A stretch of DNA of 41,117 bases from the NCBI GenBank assembly GCA_937949725.1, contig CALECT010000091.1, positions 1-41,117 on the forward strand. Reading direction: 5' to 3'. The stretch is from an uncultured Pseudanabaenaceae cyanobacterium (lineage in GTDB: Bacteria > Cyanobacteriota > Cyanobacteriia > PCC-9006 > JAAUQQ01). How positions within the stretch are numbered: position 1 is the stretch's first letter; each line of letters opens with the position of its first letter. Positions 8,515-18,160 of the stretch are shown here, piece by piece. Made by a program: the position numbers and the translations under genes. The notes beneath the pieces are model-generated. The model saw only the letters and a list, made by a program, of their open reading frames with translations, had not been told where the DNA came from and searched no databases.

Positions 8515-10947
8515 ATGGGTCACTCTAATTCACGTCCCTCCAGCGCTTCCCTTCAAGCTGCCACTGACGTAACCCAAGCCTTTGACCAATATTCCCAAGC
8601 CCAAACCAGCCTCAAGCAATACTTCGATCTTCCCCTGGATCTACTTTGTAGTCTCAACCGCGAAGGCCGTTTTCAGAGCGCCAGCTTCAGTTGGGTCCAA
8701 AGCCTGGGCTGGCGTCCCGAAGAACTCCAAGGCCAAAACTGGAGCGAATGGATCCATCCCCAAGATCTCCAAAGCAGCCTCCTCCAACTCAACAGCCTGC
8801 TCAACCACCGTCTCAGCAACCAAGCGCTGTCATCCCGCCAGCGCAAACGCAGCACCTTTGAACATCGCTTCCGCCACCGCGACGGCAGCTACCGTTGGCT
8901 GCGCTGGCAGCTCGTCACTGATGATGACTCCCAACAGGTCGTCCATGGCTGGATTCGCGATGTCACCGACGAAAAAGTTTCCCCCGCAGAACAATTTGGC
9001 TTCGAGCGAGAATTTCTTCAGCTCGCCCAAACCATGCGGGATGTCTTCTGGATTTATGACCCGATTGCCCAACAGCAGCTCTACATCAGTCCTTCCTACG
9101 AGAAAGTCTGGGAGCGCTCCTGTAGCAGTCTCTATAGCAACCCCAGCTCTCTCCAAGAGGCCGTCCATCCTGAAGATCGGGCCTATGTGAAAGCAGCTCT
9201 AGACAAACTCTGTGCTACGAATCTCCATCCCAGTGGTTCGGATCAATGCGATTTGGAATATCGTATCCAGACCTCCGAAGGGGACATTCGCTGGATCCAC
9301 GATCGCAGCTTTCCCCTACGTGATGCCAATGGTCAGATGTACCGGTTCATTGGCGTTGCCGAAGACATCACTGAACAGCGGCAAGCTGAACAATCCTGCG
9401 ATCGCCTCTTCCAGCAAATCTCAGCCCAAAACCAAACCCTAGAACAGGTCATCACCCAGCGCACCGCCGAACTCCGCGCCATTATTGATGCTGTTCCTGA
9501 CGAAATTTACGTCATCAATCGCCAGAGCCAACGCATCGACTACTGCAACCGCGCCTTTGTTGAAGCCCTGGGCTTGGAGCAACGGGAAGCCATTGAAGGC
9601 AATAAGTTAGACCAATGCTTTGCCAATGAGCAGGCTCAGCACATTGCCCAGCAACATCAGCAGGTCTTTGAGCAGGGGGAACGCTTCCAAGCCGAAGAGC
9701 GCTACCCCGACGATCGCCGCAGCGGCAAGCATTATCGCTACTTCGACACCCTCAAAATTCCCCTCCGCAACAGCGCCGGCGAAATCTATGCCCTTGTGAG
9801 CGCCGCCCGCGACATCACCGATTTTCGGGTAGCAGAAATCAAGCTGCAAAACAGCCAAGCCCTATCCCAAGCCATTGTTGAGCAGGCTGCTGTGGGTATC
9901 AGCCTAGTTAGCCCCACTGGCAACTTTATGGAAGTCAACCAAAAGTTCTGTGATTTACTCGGCTACGATCGCCCGGAACTCATGGGGATGACCTTCCAAG
10001 AAATCACCGACCCCCGTTTTCTCAAAGAGGATTTGGCCCATTACCGCAAATTGCTCAGCGGTGAAATCAGCTCCTTCTCCCTGGAAAAATGCTTCATCCG
10101 TAAAGATGGCGAGCCCCAATGGGCTGCCCTAACCGTTTCCGGCGTCTATGACGATAAAGGCGCGATGCAATTTGATATTGGCGTATTGCAAGATATCAGC
10201 GATCGCAAGCTCGCTGAAGCTGAAGTGCTCAAGTCCCTAGAGAAAGAGCGAGAACTCAACGAACTCAAATCGCGGGTCATCTCCATGATTTCCCATGAAT
10301 ATCGCACCCCCCTCACAATCATCTGCTCCTCCGCAGAGCTCCTCGAACGCTACGGCCCCAAATGGGATGAGAATAGACGCTCCACTCACTTCGAACGCAT
10401 CCAAAATTCTGTCCAGCACCTCACAGAGTTAGTCAACGATGTCCTCTTCCTTAATCGTGCTGAGGCCGATCGCCTCGACTTCAGTCCTGCCCCATTGGAC
10501 ATCGTTGCCTTTTTCCAAAATCTCTTTCCCGAGTTGCAGGATGCCTTTGAATCCCAGAGCGATCGCACCCACCCCCTAAAGGTGGATTATCCCCAAGGTA
10601 ACCCCAGTTGCAACGTTGATGAAAAGCTCCTACGGCAAATTGTCACGAACCTTTTCTCCAATGCCCTTAAATATTCCCTAGAGGGACAACCGATTGAATG
10701 TGAGGTGCGTTGTGAGTTAAATGAGCTGGTGTTTTCCATTCGAGATCGTGGCATTGGCATTCCTTCTGAAGATCAACCCTATCTGTTTGATTCTTTCCAT
10801 CGTGCTGCCAATGTGGGCACTATTCCTGGCACGGGTTTAGGCCTTTCTATCGTCCGCAAATGCATTGATGTCCATGGTGGCCAAATCCAGGTCACCAGTC
10901 AGGAATCTCAAGGAACATGCTTCACGGTCAGCCTGCCGACGGAATAG
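8515..10947 (+). CDS. Soluble sensor histidine kinase with four PAS domains
   Basis: The 810-residue protein has four PAS domains (about 35-154, 165-292, 318-440 and 447-569), each of the first two ending in a PAC-like DVT or DIT segment. A HisKA dimerisation domain follows with phospho-acceptor His594 in SHEYRTPL, then an HATPase_c domain with N-box NLFSNALKYS, G1 RDRGIGIP and G2 GTGLGLSIVRK. No membrane segment or response-regulator domain is seen, so this is a cytoplasmic sensor that should phosphorylate a regulator encoded elsewhere. The fourth PAS carries NQKFCDLLGYDRPELMG, close to the canonical PAS core. No cofactor-binding residues are evident, and the ligand is unknown. The next gene is convergent, so it appears to be monocistronic. 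Confidence 0.92.
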   Translation: MGHSNSRPSSASLQAATDVTQAFDQYSQAQTSLKQYFDLPLDLLCSLNREGRFQSASFSWVQSLGWRPEELQGQNWSEWIHPQDLQSSLLQLNSLLNHRLSNQALSSRQRKRSTFEHRFRHRDGSYRWLRWQLVTDDDSQQVVHGWIRDVTDEKVSPAEQFGFEREFLQLAQTMRDVFWIYDPIAQQQLYISPSYEKVWERSCSSLYSNPSSLQEAVHPEDRAYVKAALDKLCATNLHPSGSDQCDLEYRIQTSEGDIRWIHDRSFPLRDANGQMYRFIGVAEDITEQRQAEQSCDRLFQQISAQNQTLEQVITQRTAELRAIIDAVPDEIYVINRQSQRIDYCNRAFVEALGLEQREAIEGNKLDQCFANEQAQHIAQQHQQVFEQGERFQAEERYPDDRRSGKHYRYFDTLKIPLRNSAGEIYALVSAARDITDFRVAEIKLQNSQALSQAIVEQAAVGISLVSPTGNFMEVNQKFCDLLGYDRPELMGMTFQEITDPRFLKEDLAHYRKLLSGEISSFSLEKCFIRKDGEPQWAALTVSGVYDDKGAMQFDIGVLQDISDRKLAEAEVLKSLEKERELNELKSRVISMISHEYRTPLTIICSSAELLERYGPKWDENRRSTHFERIQNSVQHLTELVNDVLFLNRAEADRLDFSPAPLDIVAFFQNLFPELQDAFESQSDRTHPLKVDYPQGNPSCNVDEKLLRQIVTNLFSNALKYSLEGQPIECEVRCELNELVFSIRDRGIGIPSEDQPYLFDSFHRAANVGTIPGTGLGLSIVRKCIDVHGGQIQVTSQESQGTCFTVSLPTE

Positions 10948-11020
10948 CGGCAACTGAGGTGATCGTCGAACCATTCCGACAGGGGTAGCGCTATTAATGC
11001 AGGTAATTTCCAAGACTATG

Positions 11021-11389
11021 CTATTTCTGAGAAAGCACCAAAATCACCCCCGTAATAATCAGCCCCAAACCCAGTACACGCCCAAGCGGGATCGTCTCGC
11101 GAAACACGAAATAGCCCAATAGGACTGAAAAAACATACACCAGTGACACCGATGGTCCTGCAATGCTTAAAGGCATCCTTGCCAGCAGCAGAATATAAGC
11201 AAAAGCACCTAAACCATAACAGCCTAAACCCACAACGAGCTCTGGGATTTTAATGGCTTCAAGCACAGATCTAAGAAACGATTGCTGTAACAGCGGAGCT
11301 AGCTTATCTGCACCTAATTTTAAAAAAAGTTGTCCACCTACACTACTCAAAACCGATAGCAACAAGAGCAACAATTCAACTGGCTTCAT
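11021..11389 (-). CDS. Small EamA/SMR-type membrane transporter (putative lipid-sugar flippase)
   Basis: The 122-residue protein has four membrane helices, the size of the small multidrug-resistance and ArnE/ArnF type. SVGGQLFLKLGA in the first helix and the last helix (GRVLGLGLIITGVILVL) are typical of this group. It starts on the base after the stop codon of the upstream membrane glycosyltransferase gene, which itself abuts a polyprenyl-phosphate-sugar-synthase-like gene. By analogy with ArnE/F and GtrA, it may flip undecaprenyl-phosphate-sugar across the inner membrane. A plain drug or metabolite exporter cannot be excluded from sequence alone. Confidence 0.75.
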   Translation of the reverse strand: MKPVELLLLLLSVLSSVGGQLFLKLGADKLAPLLQQSFLRSVLEAIKIPELVVGLGCYGLGAFAYILLLARMPLSIAGPSVSLVYVFSVLLGYFVFRETIPLGRVLGLGLIITGVILVLSQK

Positions 11390-13006
11390 CTAAGGAGTCC
11401 TAACATCATTAGTCAAGCCATCAATGCGATAAGGAGCCAACACATAGCCCCCGATTGTGCGAGGCGACCCAGAACGCACGAGTCTTCGATCAAACTGAGA
11501 GATTTCATTAGGGAAACGTTTAAACCACGCATTTCTAACTAAATAAAGCCGAGATCTATCCTCAGACAAAACTTCGTCTACACAGTCTGGGCAGCGAACG
11601 ACAGACTTGTCATGGGGTGTACAAGACAAAACATCAGGAGCCACACTACAAATCAAATATGCAGTCCAGTAATCTCCAATAAAAGCACTGTTTTGCAGAT
11701 CACGGAAGCCAACTAATTTCTCCCTTACCGGGGTAGCAACATTAAGGGGTCCCAAGTAGGTTGGAAAACCTAAGGTAGAGCAAAAGGCCAACAAGAGCAA
11801 TACATATGATGCGGGCCTACCATAAGAGCGAGGGGAATCTTCTAGTCCCATTAGAAGCGCGAGGGAACCTACTATAAAAGGCAGAGCGAAGTAGCGGGCA
11901 AAAGTATCGTTTAAATAGACCCACTTTGACACCAGTAGAAAGACAAACAAGAAGCATGAACAACCCAGAAAGAAAATCTTCCAACTAGACAATGCCTCGA
12001 TCCATCCCTTCCTGCGCTCAATGCGCCAAATAGACCTCAACGACGAAGGTAACACTGCAATTAGTCCCAGCAGCGAAAAGCTCAGAAAAAAGTTATCAGC
12101 TCGGAAAGTAAGAATCGGCCAAAGTCGATTCACAATCCGGGAGAGGCTTGTCAAAAGCTCATGTCTAGTTGTAAACAGAACTTGATAGCTGTCCGTAACG
12201 ACTGAATTCTGTTTCGCAAAATTCAAGAAGCAAATACAAATAGTGGTCCAGATCGCAATTGCAACAAAGGCTTTCCCATGCCTAGCCTCTAGAATATTGC
12301 GCAGCGAGAAACGCCAGTGATTCCCCTTAGTTGCTGTGCTGCCTTTTCTTGAGGACAAGTAGGATACGCCTAAATGCCCGCACAATCCAAGTAATAGAAA
12401 AGCACTAAGGTCTGAGATCCATAAAGCACAGAAGAAAGAAATCACTATTATGCTAATTAGACATAACGACTGTGCCGAGATCTTATTACTGACTTGAGCT
12501 GGATATATCGATTTCTTCTCTAATCTGACAATGCCCCGTAGTCCTAAGCCTAAAAATGCTAATTGAGCATAATAAGGTTGTGCCAGCATTAGTAAGCTTT
12601 GAAACCACATGGGTGGCAAAAACCAAATTAGCGCAAAAATGAGCTTTGACAGACGACGCTTTAGAAACTGACTGAGGCAGAAAAACGCGATCGCAATCAG
12701 CGAAAACTGAACAATGGATAGCAAGAAAAGAGGAGATGCAGAGTAACCGAAAAGCGCCAATCCGTTCAATATTAGGGAAGCCAATGCGGGTTCAAAGCTC
12801 CCCCTACGATCTTGCCCCCAATAATATAGATCTTCTGGAAAACTGAAATCCTGTGCCATCAAAACATGCACGGCATTGTCAGAATTCAATATGGGTGTAA
12901 ACCAGCCAGAATATAACCGCACAGAGGTTAGAACAACTGCGATTAAGGCAAATAGATAGATATGCTGCCCCCAACGGGACAGTATTTTTTGCAAAAGCTT
13001 AGACAT
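11390..13006 (-). CDS. Polytopic membrane protein, putative GT-C glycosyltransferase
   Basis: The 538-residue protein has roughly ten or more hydrophobic helices. After the first helix comes an acidic loop, NSDNAVHVLMAQDF, followed by YYWGQDRRGSFEP; this placement of acidic residues resembles GT-C (GT39/ArnT-like) enzymes that use polyprenyl-phosphate sugars. A soluble tail follows the last helix, with a Cys pair in RCPDCVDE. The upstream GT2 stop (TAG) touches this ATG, and the downstream flippase ATG follows its own stop directly, so the three genes are almost certainly co-translated. Base composition is low (21 of 60 G+C at 12421-12480), which suggests a separate origin. The GT-C assignment rests on topology and neighbours. 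Confidence 0.65.
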   Translation of the reverse strand: MSKLLQKILSRWGQHIYLFALIAVVLTSVRLYSGWFTPILNSDNAVHVLMAQDFSFPEDLYYWGQDRRGSFEPALASLILNGLALFGYSASPLFLLSIVQFSLIAIAFFCLSQFLKRRLSKLIFALIWFLPPMWFQSLLMLAQPYYAQLAFLGLGLRGIVRLEKKSIYPAQVSNKISAQSLCLISIIVISFFCALWISDLSAFLLLGLCGHLGVSYLSSRKGSTATKGNHWRFSLRNILEARHGKAFVAIAIWTTICICFLNFAKQNSVVTDSYQVLFTTRHELLTSLSRIVNRLWPILTFRADNFFLSFSLLGLIAVLPSSLRSIWRIERRKGWIEALSSWKIFFLGCSCFLFVFLLVSKWVYLNDTFARYFALPFIVGSLALLMGLEDSPRSYGRPASYVLLLLAFCSTLGFPTYLGPLNVATPVREKLVGFRDLQNSAFIGDYWTAYLICSVAPDVLSCTPHDKSVVRCPDCVDEVLSEDRSRLYLVRNAWFKRFPNEISQFDRRLVRSGSPRTIGGYVLAPYRIDGLTNDVRTP

Positions 13007-13765
13007 CTATCTTTCGAGTTCAACGGATACGAGAACTTTTTCGGGAACAGATGTTTCTGATAGTGGTCTATAAGTTCTTGAGAAGAGGCTGTATTTAAAA
13101 ATGCAGAAAATTGCTCTCACGCCATCTCTCCAGCCAATTTTCTTCCCTTCAGCATATGTTCTGCCGTAATAGGAGATACCGACTTCATAGATTCGACATT
13201 GCAATTTCGCAATTTTCGCAGTAATTTCCGGCTCAAAGCCAAAGCGATTCTCTTCAATTTTGACTGACTGAATAACTTCTCTTCTAAATGCCTTATAGCA
13301 GGTTTCCATATCAGTCAAGTTGATGTTGGTCATCATATTGGACAGCATGGTTAAAAACCGATTTCCCAACATGTGCCAGTAGTACACAACTCGATGGGGC
13401 TTCCCTCCCATAAATCGTGACCCATAAACCACATCAGCCTTTCCCTCTAAGATGGGGTCTATGACGAGGGGAAACTCTTGAGGGTCATATTCTAAATCGG
13501 CATCCTGCACAATGATGATCTCCCCGGTGGCAGCAGAAAACCCAGTTCGGAGTGCAGCTCCTTTGCCTTGATTTCGATTGTGAAACAGTACTTGATCTAC
13601 ACTATTACTCAGACTCGATTGCAATAATTCCCTTGTCCCATCTGTGGAGTAGTCGTCTATTACGACTATTTCAATATTTTGTACGGGCGATTGACGCACC
13701 GCTTTAATCACCGTTTCAAGCGTCTCGACCTCGTTATAACAAGGAATAATAACCGATAGTTTCAT
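13007..13765 (-). CDS. GT2 glycosyltransferase, polyprenyl-phosphate-sugar synthase type
   Basis: This 252-residue enzyme resembles dolichyl-phosphate-mannose synthase and GtrB/ArnC catalytic domains. Motifs are [14 protein letters not shown] at the N-terminus, DDYSTDGT (37-44), the metal-binding DAD (88-90), and [10 protein letters not shown]. It ends without the two C-terminal membrane helices of GtrB, so it is probably peripheral. Expected reaction: transfer of a sugar from a nucleotide donor to undecaprenyl phosphate. It directly precedes a membrane glycosyltransferase and a small flippase. The donor sugar cannot be read from the sequence. Confidence 0.88.
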   Translation of the reverse strand: MKLSVIIPCYNEVETLETVIKAVRQSPVQNIEIVVIDDYSTDGTRELLQSSLSNSVDQVLFHNRNQGKGAALRTGFSAATGEIIIVQDADLEYDPQEFPLVIDPILEGKADVVYGSRFMGGKPHRVVYYWHMLGNRFLTMLSNMMTNINLTDMETCYKAFRREVIQSVKIEENRFGFEPEITAKIAKLQCRIYEVGISYYGRTYAEGKKIGWRDGVRAIFCIFKYSLFSRTYRPLSETSVPEKVLVSVELER

Positions 13766-13829
13766 AGTGCTCCCAGCTCAGATTAAACACAACGCAGCAC
13801 ATGTAGCTTAAGCCACATGTGCTGTCTTA

Positions 13830-14420
13830 TTACGCCTTGGTCGCAATACAAAAATTGTTCATCCAAAGTTGAAAGTACTGGTGATGGAAGCCCTTAAGAC
13901 CAGCTCTTTCAACCAAGGCTCGATCCAAGAGTTGGCGATTGTAATAGCGTTTATGATCTCGGATTTCTGCTTCACTCACCACGCGCAAGCGATAGGCTAG
14001 GAACTCTAACACTGGCTTCGCCCAAACCGACGGAACAGTCAGTATTACCTTACCACCAGGCTTGAGAACACGCTCTACCTCTTTAAGGATCTCTTGTTCA
14101 TACTCAATATGCTCCAAGACAGCTAGTAGCGTCACGACATCGAAAGCATCATCCTCGAAGGGTAGCTTCTCATCTAATCTCACTTGGTAGGTTTTTAAGT
14201 TACCCGCTTCGATTGGTGAGACCTTGAAGTCTACGCCTATGCCTTGGTCAAGACGTGAAGCAATCGTCCTGAGGAAAGCTGCAGTTGTGCCACACCCGAT
14301 ATCTAAAAGCTTTGTTTGAGCAGGAATATGCTTGAGTACGCGCTTCAAACGAAACTGTCTTAGCAATGGTTCTAAAAGAGGCTCGCGCGAAATCTTAGAT
14401 TGATGCTGAACTGAATTCAT
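13830..14420 (-). CDS. Class I SAM-dependent methyltransferase
   Basis: The 196-residue protein has a Rossmann-type methyltransferase fold: motif I LLDIGCGTTAAF, motif II-like DAFDVVTLLAVLEHIEYE, and motif III-like RVLKPGGKVILTVPS. This is the Methyltransf_11 pattern. It lies 64 bases upstream of the GT2 gene and begins the compact four-gene set ending in the flippase. A role in methylating a sugar or lipid intermediate is likely from context. The substrate, and whether methylation is on O, N or C, is unknown. Its composition is A+T-rich like the next two genes. Confidence 0.85.
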   Translation of the reverse strand: MNSVQHQSKISREPLLEPLLRQFRLKRVLKHIPAQTKLLDIGCGTTAAFLRTIASRLDQGIGVDFKVSPIEAGNLKTYQVRLDEKLPFEDDAFDVVTLLAVLEHIEYEQEILKEVERVLKPGGKVILTVPSVWAKPVLEFLAYRLRVVSEAEIRDHKRYYNRQLLDRALVERAGLKGFHHQYFQLWMNNFCIATKA

Positions 14421-15019
14421 AAAGAGCGCAAGCTATATTGAATTTAATGACTTTGTGACTGCTTAAGAAGGTTTGGGCTTGGATTTAAGCGTCATCTTGA
14501 TCTGTGGAAGTTCATAGTCAGATCCTATCCAACTACACATCTGGACACTATCAATAGCGAACAGAAACACACTATATAATTTCCCATGCTAAGGGTAGCA
14601 AGTCTGACGTCCAAACTCAAGTTGTAAGCGTTCTGAACCTTGCAGACAAGAGGTCTAGGCAGACGAAGAAAATCTGCAACCTCGAGCTAAGCTCGTAACT
14701 CATGTAGAGACAAGCCAGGGGTTATTATCACCTTGAATCGGGTTAATTTAGCTGCGATATTAACATCAGCTTGTGGAGAGAATGTCAAGTCAACCTCCCA
14801 GGGATATAGAAAAAAATAGCGTTTGAGTAACTTTAAGACAGCTGGTCACACAGCAGTGCATCCAACGAGTTTACTTTCCCAGAACTAGACTCCAGGTCTG
14901 GTTGAATAAAAGAAAGAATCAAGCACAGCGCCTCCTCTGGACTTATTCCTCCTCTGGACCGCTGATTTTTTTCGTTTGTGTGAGCGTGGCTAGCAGTGCA
15001 ATCTCCTCTGCTCTTCCTC
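14421..15019. other. 600-base non-coding gap inside the polysaccharide locus
   Basis: No open frame with plausible coding content, tRNA or recognised RNA is seen. The segment is A+T-rich and contains two copies of cctcctctggac (14931-14942 and 14948-14959) spaced 17 bases apart. It separates the MTase-GT2-GT-C-flippase set from the upstream glycosyltransferases and presumably holds the promoter of that set. A decayed gene is possible but no residual motif was found. Confidence 0.5.
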
Positions 15020-16102
15020 TTATAAGTAGATTTTCAGTTTGTTTAGGGTCTTAGTTCCTGTTTCGGCCCAGCTAAACTTCTGGGATTGGGCTAGCCCTTT
15101 CAGGGAGAGTTGCTTTTGCAGCTGGCCGTCGTGCAGTAACTCTGTTAGAGCTGATGTGAGGGCTGAGATGTCGTTAGGTGGGATGCATAAGGTCGCATCG
15201 CTACCGACCTCTGGAATAGCACCAGCGTTAGAGGTAATCACTGGTGTTCCGCAGGCCATCGCTTCTAAAACCGGTAAGCCAAAGCCTTCCCATTGGCTAG
15301 GAAAAACAAAGGCAATTGCCTGATTGAGTAGTTCAGGTAATTTCTTGTAGGGCACATAACCTAAGAACTTGACTCGCTCTGAAACAGATAATGCTTCCGC
15401 TTGGGCTTGGAGCTGGGGGGTAAAGCGAGAGTCTGCTCCACCTGCAATCCAGAATTCACAGTCCGCAGCTTGTGGCAATTGGGCAAAGGCTGAAATGGCC
15501 TGACTGACACCTTTATAAGGATCATGACGACCCAAGTATAAAAAATAATTTTGACGTGGCAGCTCCAATGGTTTGAAATGCTCAGCATCATAGGCCAACG
15601 GAATGGGCGTCACTTTTGAGGCAGGCACATGGCCAAAGCGCATCACGTCATCTGCAGTTGACTGGGAGTTACAGATGATGTGAACAGCTTGGTCTAGGAT
15701 CTGGGGGACGATGAAGCGGAAGTAGTTCGTGAGGGGCGATCGCCATCTGGGAAACCGTAGGGGAATGAAGTCATGGACCATGACGACGGTGCGGCAACCT
15801 CGCCACAGGGGCATTTCTGGGACCGGTGAAAAAATGAGCGAGGATGGGTGAGTTTTAGAGTGACGAGGCAGCTCAGTCTGGTTCCACCAAAGACGACGGG
15901 CATGACCCTTGGAGCCTTGCTCAGCCGTTAGATCTCCTGGAATAGCTTGGGTCTGAAAGTTGGGGAAATGTTGGGGCTGGGCTGTCAGTAATGTGGGAGT
16001 TAGATCTGCTAGATGAGGGACGACATTGAGCGCATAGGTGCTGATGCCCGTGGGTCGTTCCATCAGCATCGCCAAATTTACGAGTAGCTTTGAATCAGTC
16101 AT
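15020..16102 (-). CDS. GT4 family glycosyltransferase
   Basis: This 360-residue retaining glycosyltransferase has the GT-B fold. N-terminal features include RPTGISTYALNV; the central YFLYLGRHDPYKG marks the start of the C-terminal donor-binding domain; and the E-x7-E motif is E272/E280 in WEGFGLPVLEAM. Length is normal for GT4. It follows the ABC transporter gene by 48 bases on the same strand, so it is probably co-transcribed. A mannosyl- or rhamnosyl-type donor is plausible given the GDP-mannose dehydratase in the locus, but this is not shown by the sequence. Confidence 0.9.
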   Translation of the reverse strand: MTDSKLLVNLAMLMERPTGISTYALNVVPHLADLTPTLLTAQPQHFPNFQTQAIPGDLTAEQGSKGHARRLWWNQTELPRHSKTHPSSLIFSPVPEMPLWRGCRTVVMVHDFIPLRFPRWRSPLTNYFRFIVPQILDQAVHIICNSQSTADDVMRFGHVPASKVTPIPLAYDAEHFKPLELPRQNYFLYLGRHDPYKGVSQAISAFAQLPQAADCEFWIAGGADSRFTPQLQAQAEALSVSERVKFLGYVPYKKLPELLNQAIAFVFPSQWEGFGLPVLEAMACGTPVITSNAGAIPEVGSDATLCIPPNDISALTSALTELLHDGQLQKQLSLKGLAQSQKFSWAETGTKTLNKLKIYL

Positions 16103-16150
16103 CCCCTGTGGTCCCTTGTGAGCATTGCCTTCGCCCGAATGGGTGGACTT

Positions 16151-17953
16151 CTATTGACCAACCATCTGCTGAAACTCCTTATTCCCCTGTAGCAGTTCGT
16201 CATAGGTGCCCACATCAGCGATCGCCCCATCCTTCATCCAATAGATGCGATCGCAGTTGCGAATCGTGCTTAAACGGTGGGCAATGACAATCAACGTTTT
16301 CTTACCAATCAAACTTTCCATTGCTCGCACAATCTCTCGCTCTGTACCGTTATCCAGGGCCGCCGTTGCTTCATCCATGACCACGACCTCTGGGTTGTGA
16401 TAGAGGGCACGGGCAATGGCAATGCGTTGTCGTTGACCTCCAGAAATTCTGACCCCCTGTTCCCCCACCCGGCTATTCAAGCGCATGGGCAGGCCTCGAA
16501 TAAAATCTTCAAGTTGAGCTAGACGCAGTACTTGCCAGACCCGATTATCATCAATACTCGAATCTGCTAATCCAAAGGCAACATTTCGACGAATTGAATC
16601 ATCAGAGAGATAGACTTGTTGAGGGATATACCCCACCTGGCGTTGCCAGGCCAACAAATCCTTCTCCACAGATTGACCGTCAACCAACACTTGCCCTGCC
16701 ATGGGCTGGAGCAATCCCAGCAGTAAGTCGACTAAGGTGGTTTTTCCTGCTCCGGAAGGCCCTGCTAAACCAATGGCTTCACCCCGGTGAAGCTGAAGCG
16801 AGACTGAATTCAAGGACAGATTCTTAGAGTCCGGATAAACATAGCTCACCTGGTCTAAAACGATAGACTGCTGAAAGCTTCGGGGTTGTATGTAAGGCGG
16901 CAAACTCTCATGGCGAGCGAGAAAGTCCTCGTTCCCTGGAATCACAGTGAGATCATCGTGAACCGCATCTAGCGCTTTGCTATAGAAACGAATGGTTGTC
17001 ACCGCTGCCAAAATACGGTTGAGAGACATCATTAATCGGAAGGCTGCTGCCGCGAACAGAGTGAGCAGCAAGAGCAATGAGCGGGGCCGACGCCCCTGGG
17101 TGAGGTCTACAACCAGGACGACGAGGAGGCAGACCACCGCAAGGGTCTCAATGAACAGACGGGGTAGCTTGTTAACGAATTGAATACGCTGGGTGGCTTG
17201 GGTGTAGCGCTCGACATGGAAACCATAGCGCTCTAGAAAGTAAGGCTCACGACCCAGAATTTTAGTCTCTTTGATGCTGCCCAGCCCCTGGTTTACCCAT
17301 TGAATCATGCGACCAATGTGGCGATGTTGGCGGCGGCCCCATAGCTCAATTCGCCGCCGAAACCCTTGATAAAACACAATCATTGCGACCCCCAAGAGGG
17401 CTACAGCGATCAAGGAGGACATGGGTTCTGCAGCTAGCAACAGCAGGGAAATACAGAGAGCAATTAACGACTCTGTCAACAAAATCATCACGTCGCGCAT
17501 GACTTCGTTGAATAGATTGGGAATCTCCACGTTGATGTTGCGCAGCAGATCCGCGGTATTCCGTTGAAGGTGAAACGGATAAGGCTGCTCCAAATAGCGC
17601 GTAAGCAGTCGCTGGGAGACCTTGCTTTGTTTGCGGTAGATAAACTGGGTTTGCAGATAACTCAACCAAGCTAAGTAGCCATTCTTGCCAATGTAGAGAC
17701 CCATCAACGCAACACAGGCCCACTGCACAAAGGTGCGATAGTCCTCGAACCCCGCGAAGTTATAGGCCCAACCCACCACACCGACTTCGCGAACAGCCTT
17801 GGCACTGCCCAATAAGCCGACAAAGGAAGGGATGACGCCCACGCCCATGGTTTCGACCAGCGCCCCAACGAGGGTAAGGGCGACGATGAATAGGAACTCA
17901 AGGCGATCGCGACTATCCAGAAGACGATTAATCTTACGAAATATCTGCACCAC
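16151..17953 (-). CDS. PglK/MsbA-like ABC half-transporter (putative lipid-oligosaccharide flippase)
   Basis: This 600-residue fused permease-ATPase has about six membrane helices (to about 325) followed by a nucleotide-binding domain with Walker A GPSGAGKT (398-405), signature ISGGQRQR (503-510), Walker B VVVMDEATAALD (523-534) and H-loop IAHR. It would act as a homodimer. Helix spacing and placement among glycosyltransferase genes recall PglK, which flips lipid-linked oligosaccharides, more than drug exporters. It is a second exporter in a locus that also encodes Wzm/Wzt. The assigned start is a GTG; the next codon is also GTG. There is no adjacent periplasmic adaptor. Confidence 0.85.
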   Translation of the reverse strand: MVQIFRKINRLLDSRDRLEFLFIVALTLVGALVETMGVGVIPSFVGLLGSAKAVREVGVVGWAYNFAGFEDYRTFVQWACVALMGLYIGKNGYLAWLSYLQTQFIYRKQSKVSQRLLTRYLEQPYPFHLQRNTADLLRNINVEIPNLFNEVMRDVMILLTESLIALCISLLLLAAEPMSSLIAVALLGVAMIVFYQGFRRRIELWGRRQHRHIGRMIQWVNQGLGSIKETKILGREPYFLERYGFHVERYTQATQRIQFVNKLPRLFIETLAVVCLLVVLVVDLTQGRRPRSLLLLLTLFAAAAFRLMMSLNRILAAVTTIRFYSKALDAVHDDLTVIPGNEDFLARHESLPPYIQPRSFQQSIVLDQVSYVYPDSKNLSLNSVSLQLHRGEAIGLAGPSGAGKTTLVDLLLGLLQPMAGQVLVDGQSVEKDLLAWQRQVGYIPQQVYLSDDSIRRNVAFGLADSSIDDNRVWQVLRLAQLEDFIRGLPMRLNSRVGEQGVRISGGQRQRIAIARALYHNPEVVVMDEATAALDNGTEREIVRAMESLIGKKTLIVIAHRLSTIRNCDRIYWMKDGAIADVGTYDELLQGNKEFQQMVGQ

Positions 17954-18036
17954 GGCGAGCTGTACCCATGAGATTTCCTCGGCTCGAAAGCCGCCTCTAT
18001 CTTACTGACCAACCGCACTGCCAGAATAGGCCGCTA

Positions 18037-18052
18037 CGTTATATCAATAACG
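18037..18052. promoter_or_regulatory. Small palindrome upstream of the ABC half-transporter
   Basis: The perfect inverted repeat cgttat-atca-ataacg lies about 85 bases upstream of the GTG start at 17953, within a 207-base intergenic stretch. It could be a repressor site overlapping a promoter. A site this short may also arise by chance. Confidence 0.25.
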
Positions 18053-18160
18053 ACAATTCCGTGGCGATGGTTGAGCATGGTCGGAAAAGGCTTGCAGTCC
18101 CCCGGCTCGCTCATTCGCTAGTTTAGTTTTGCTCCGCACAGGTTAGAGTCACAGCTTTAT

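Noticed and set aside
8268..8528. 86-codon open frame between the TPR and histidine kinase genes
   Set aside because: It runs through the terminator hairpin, has no motif or ribosome site, and overlaps the kinase start.
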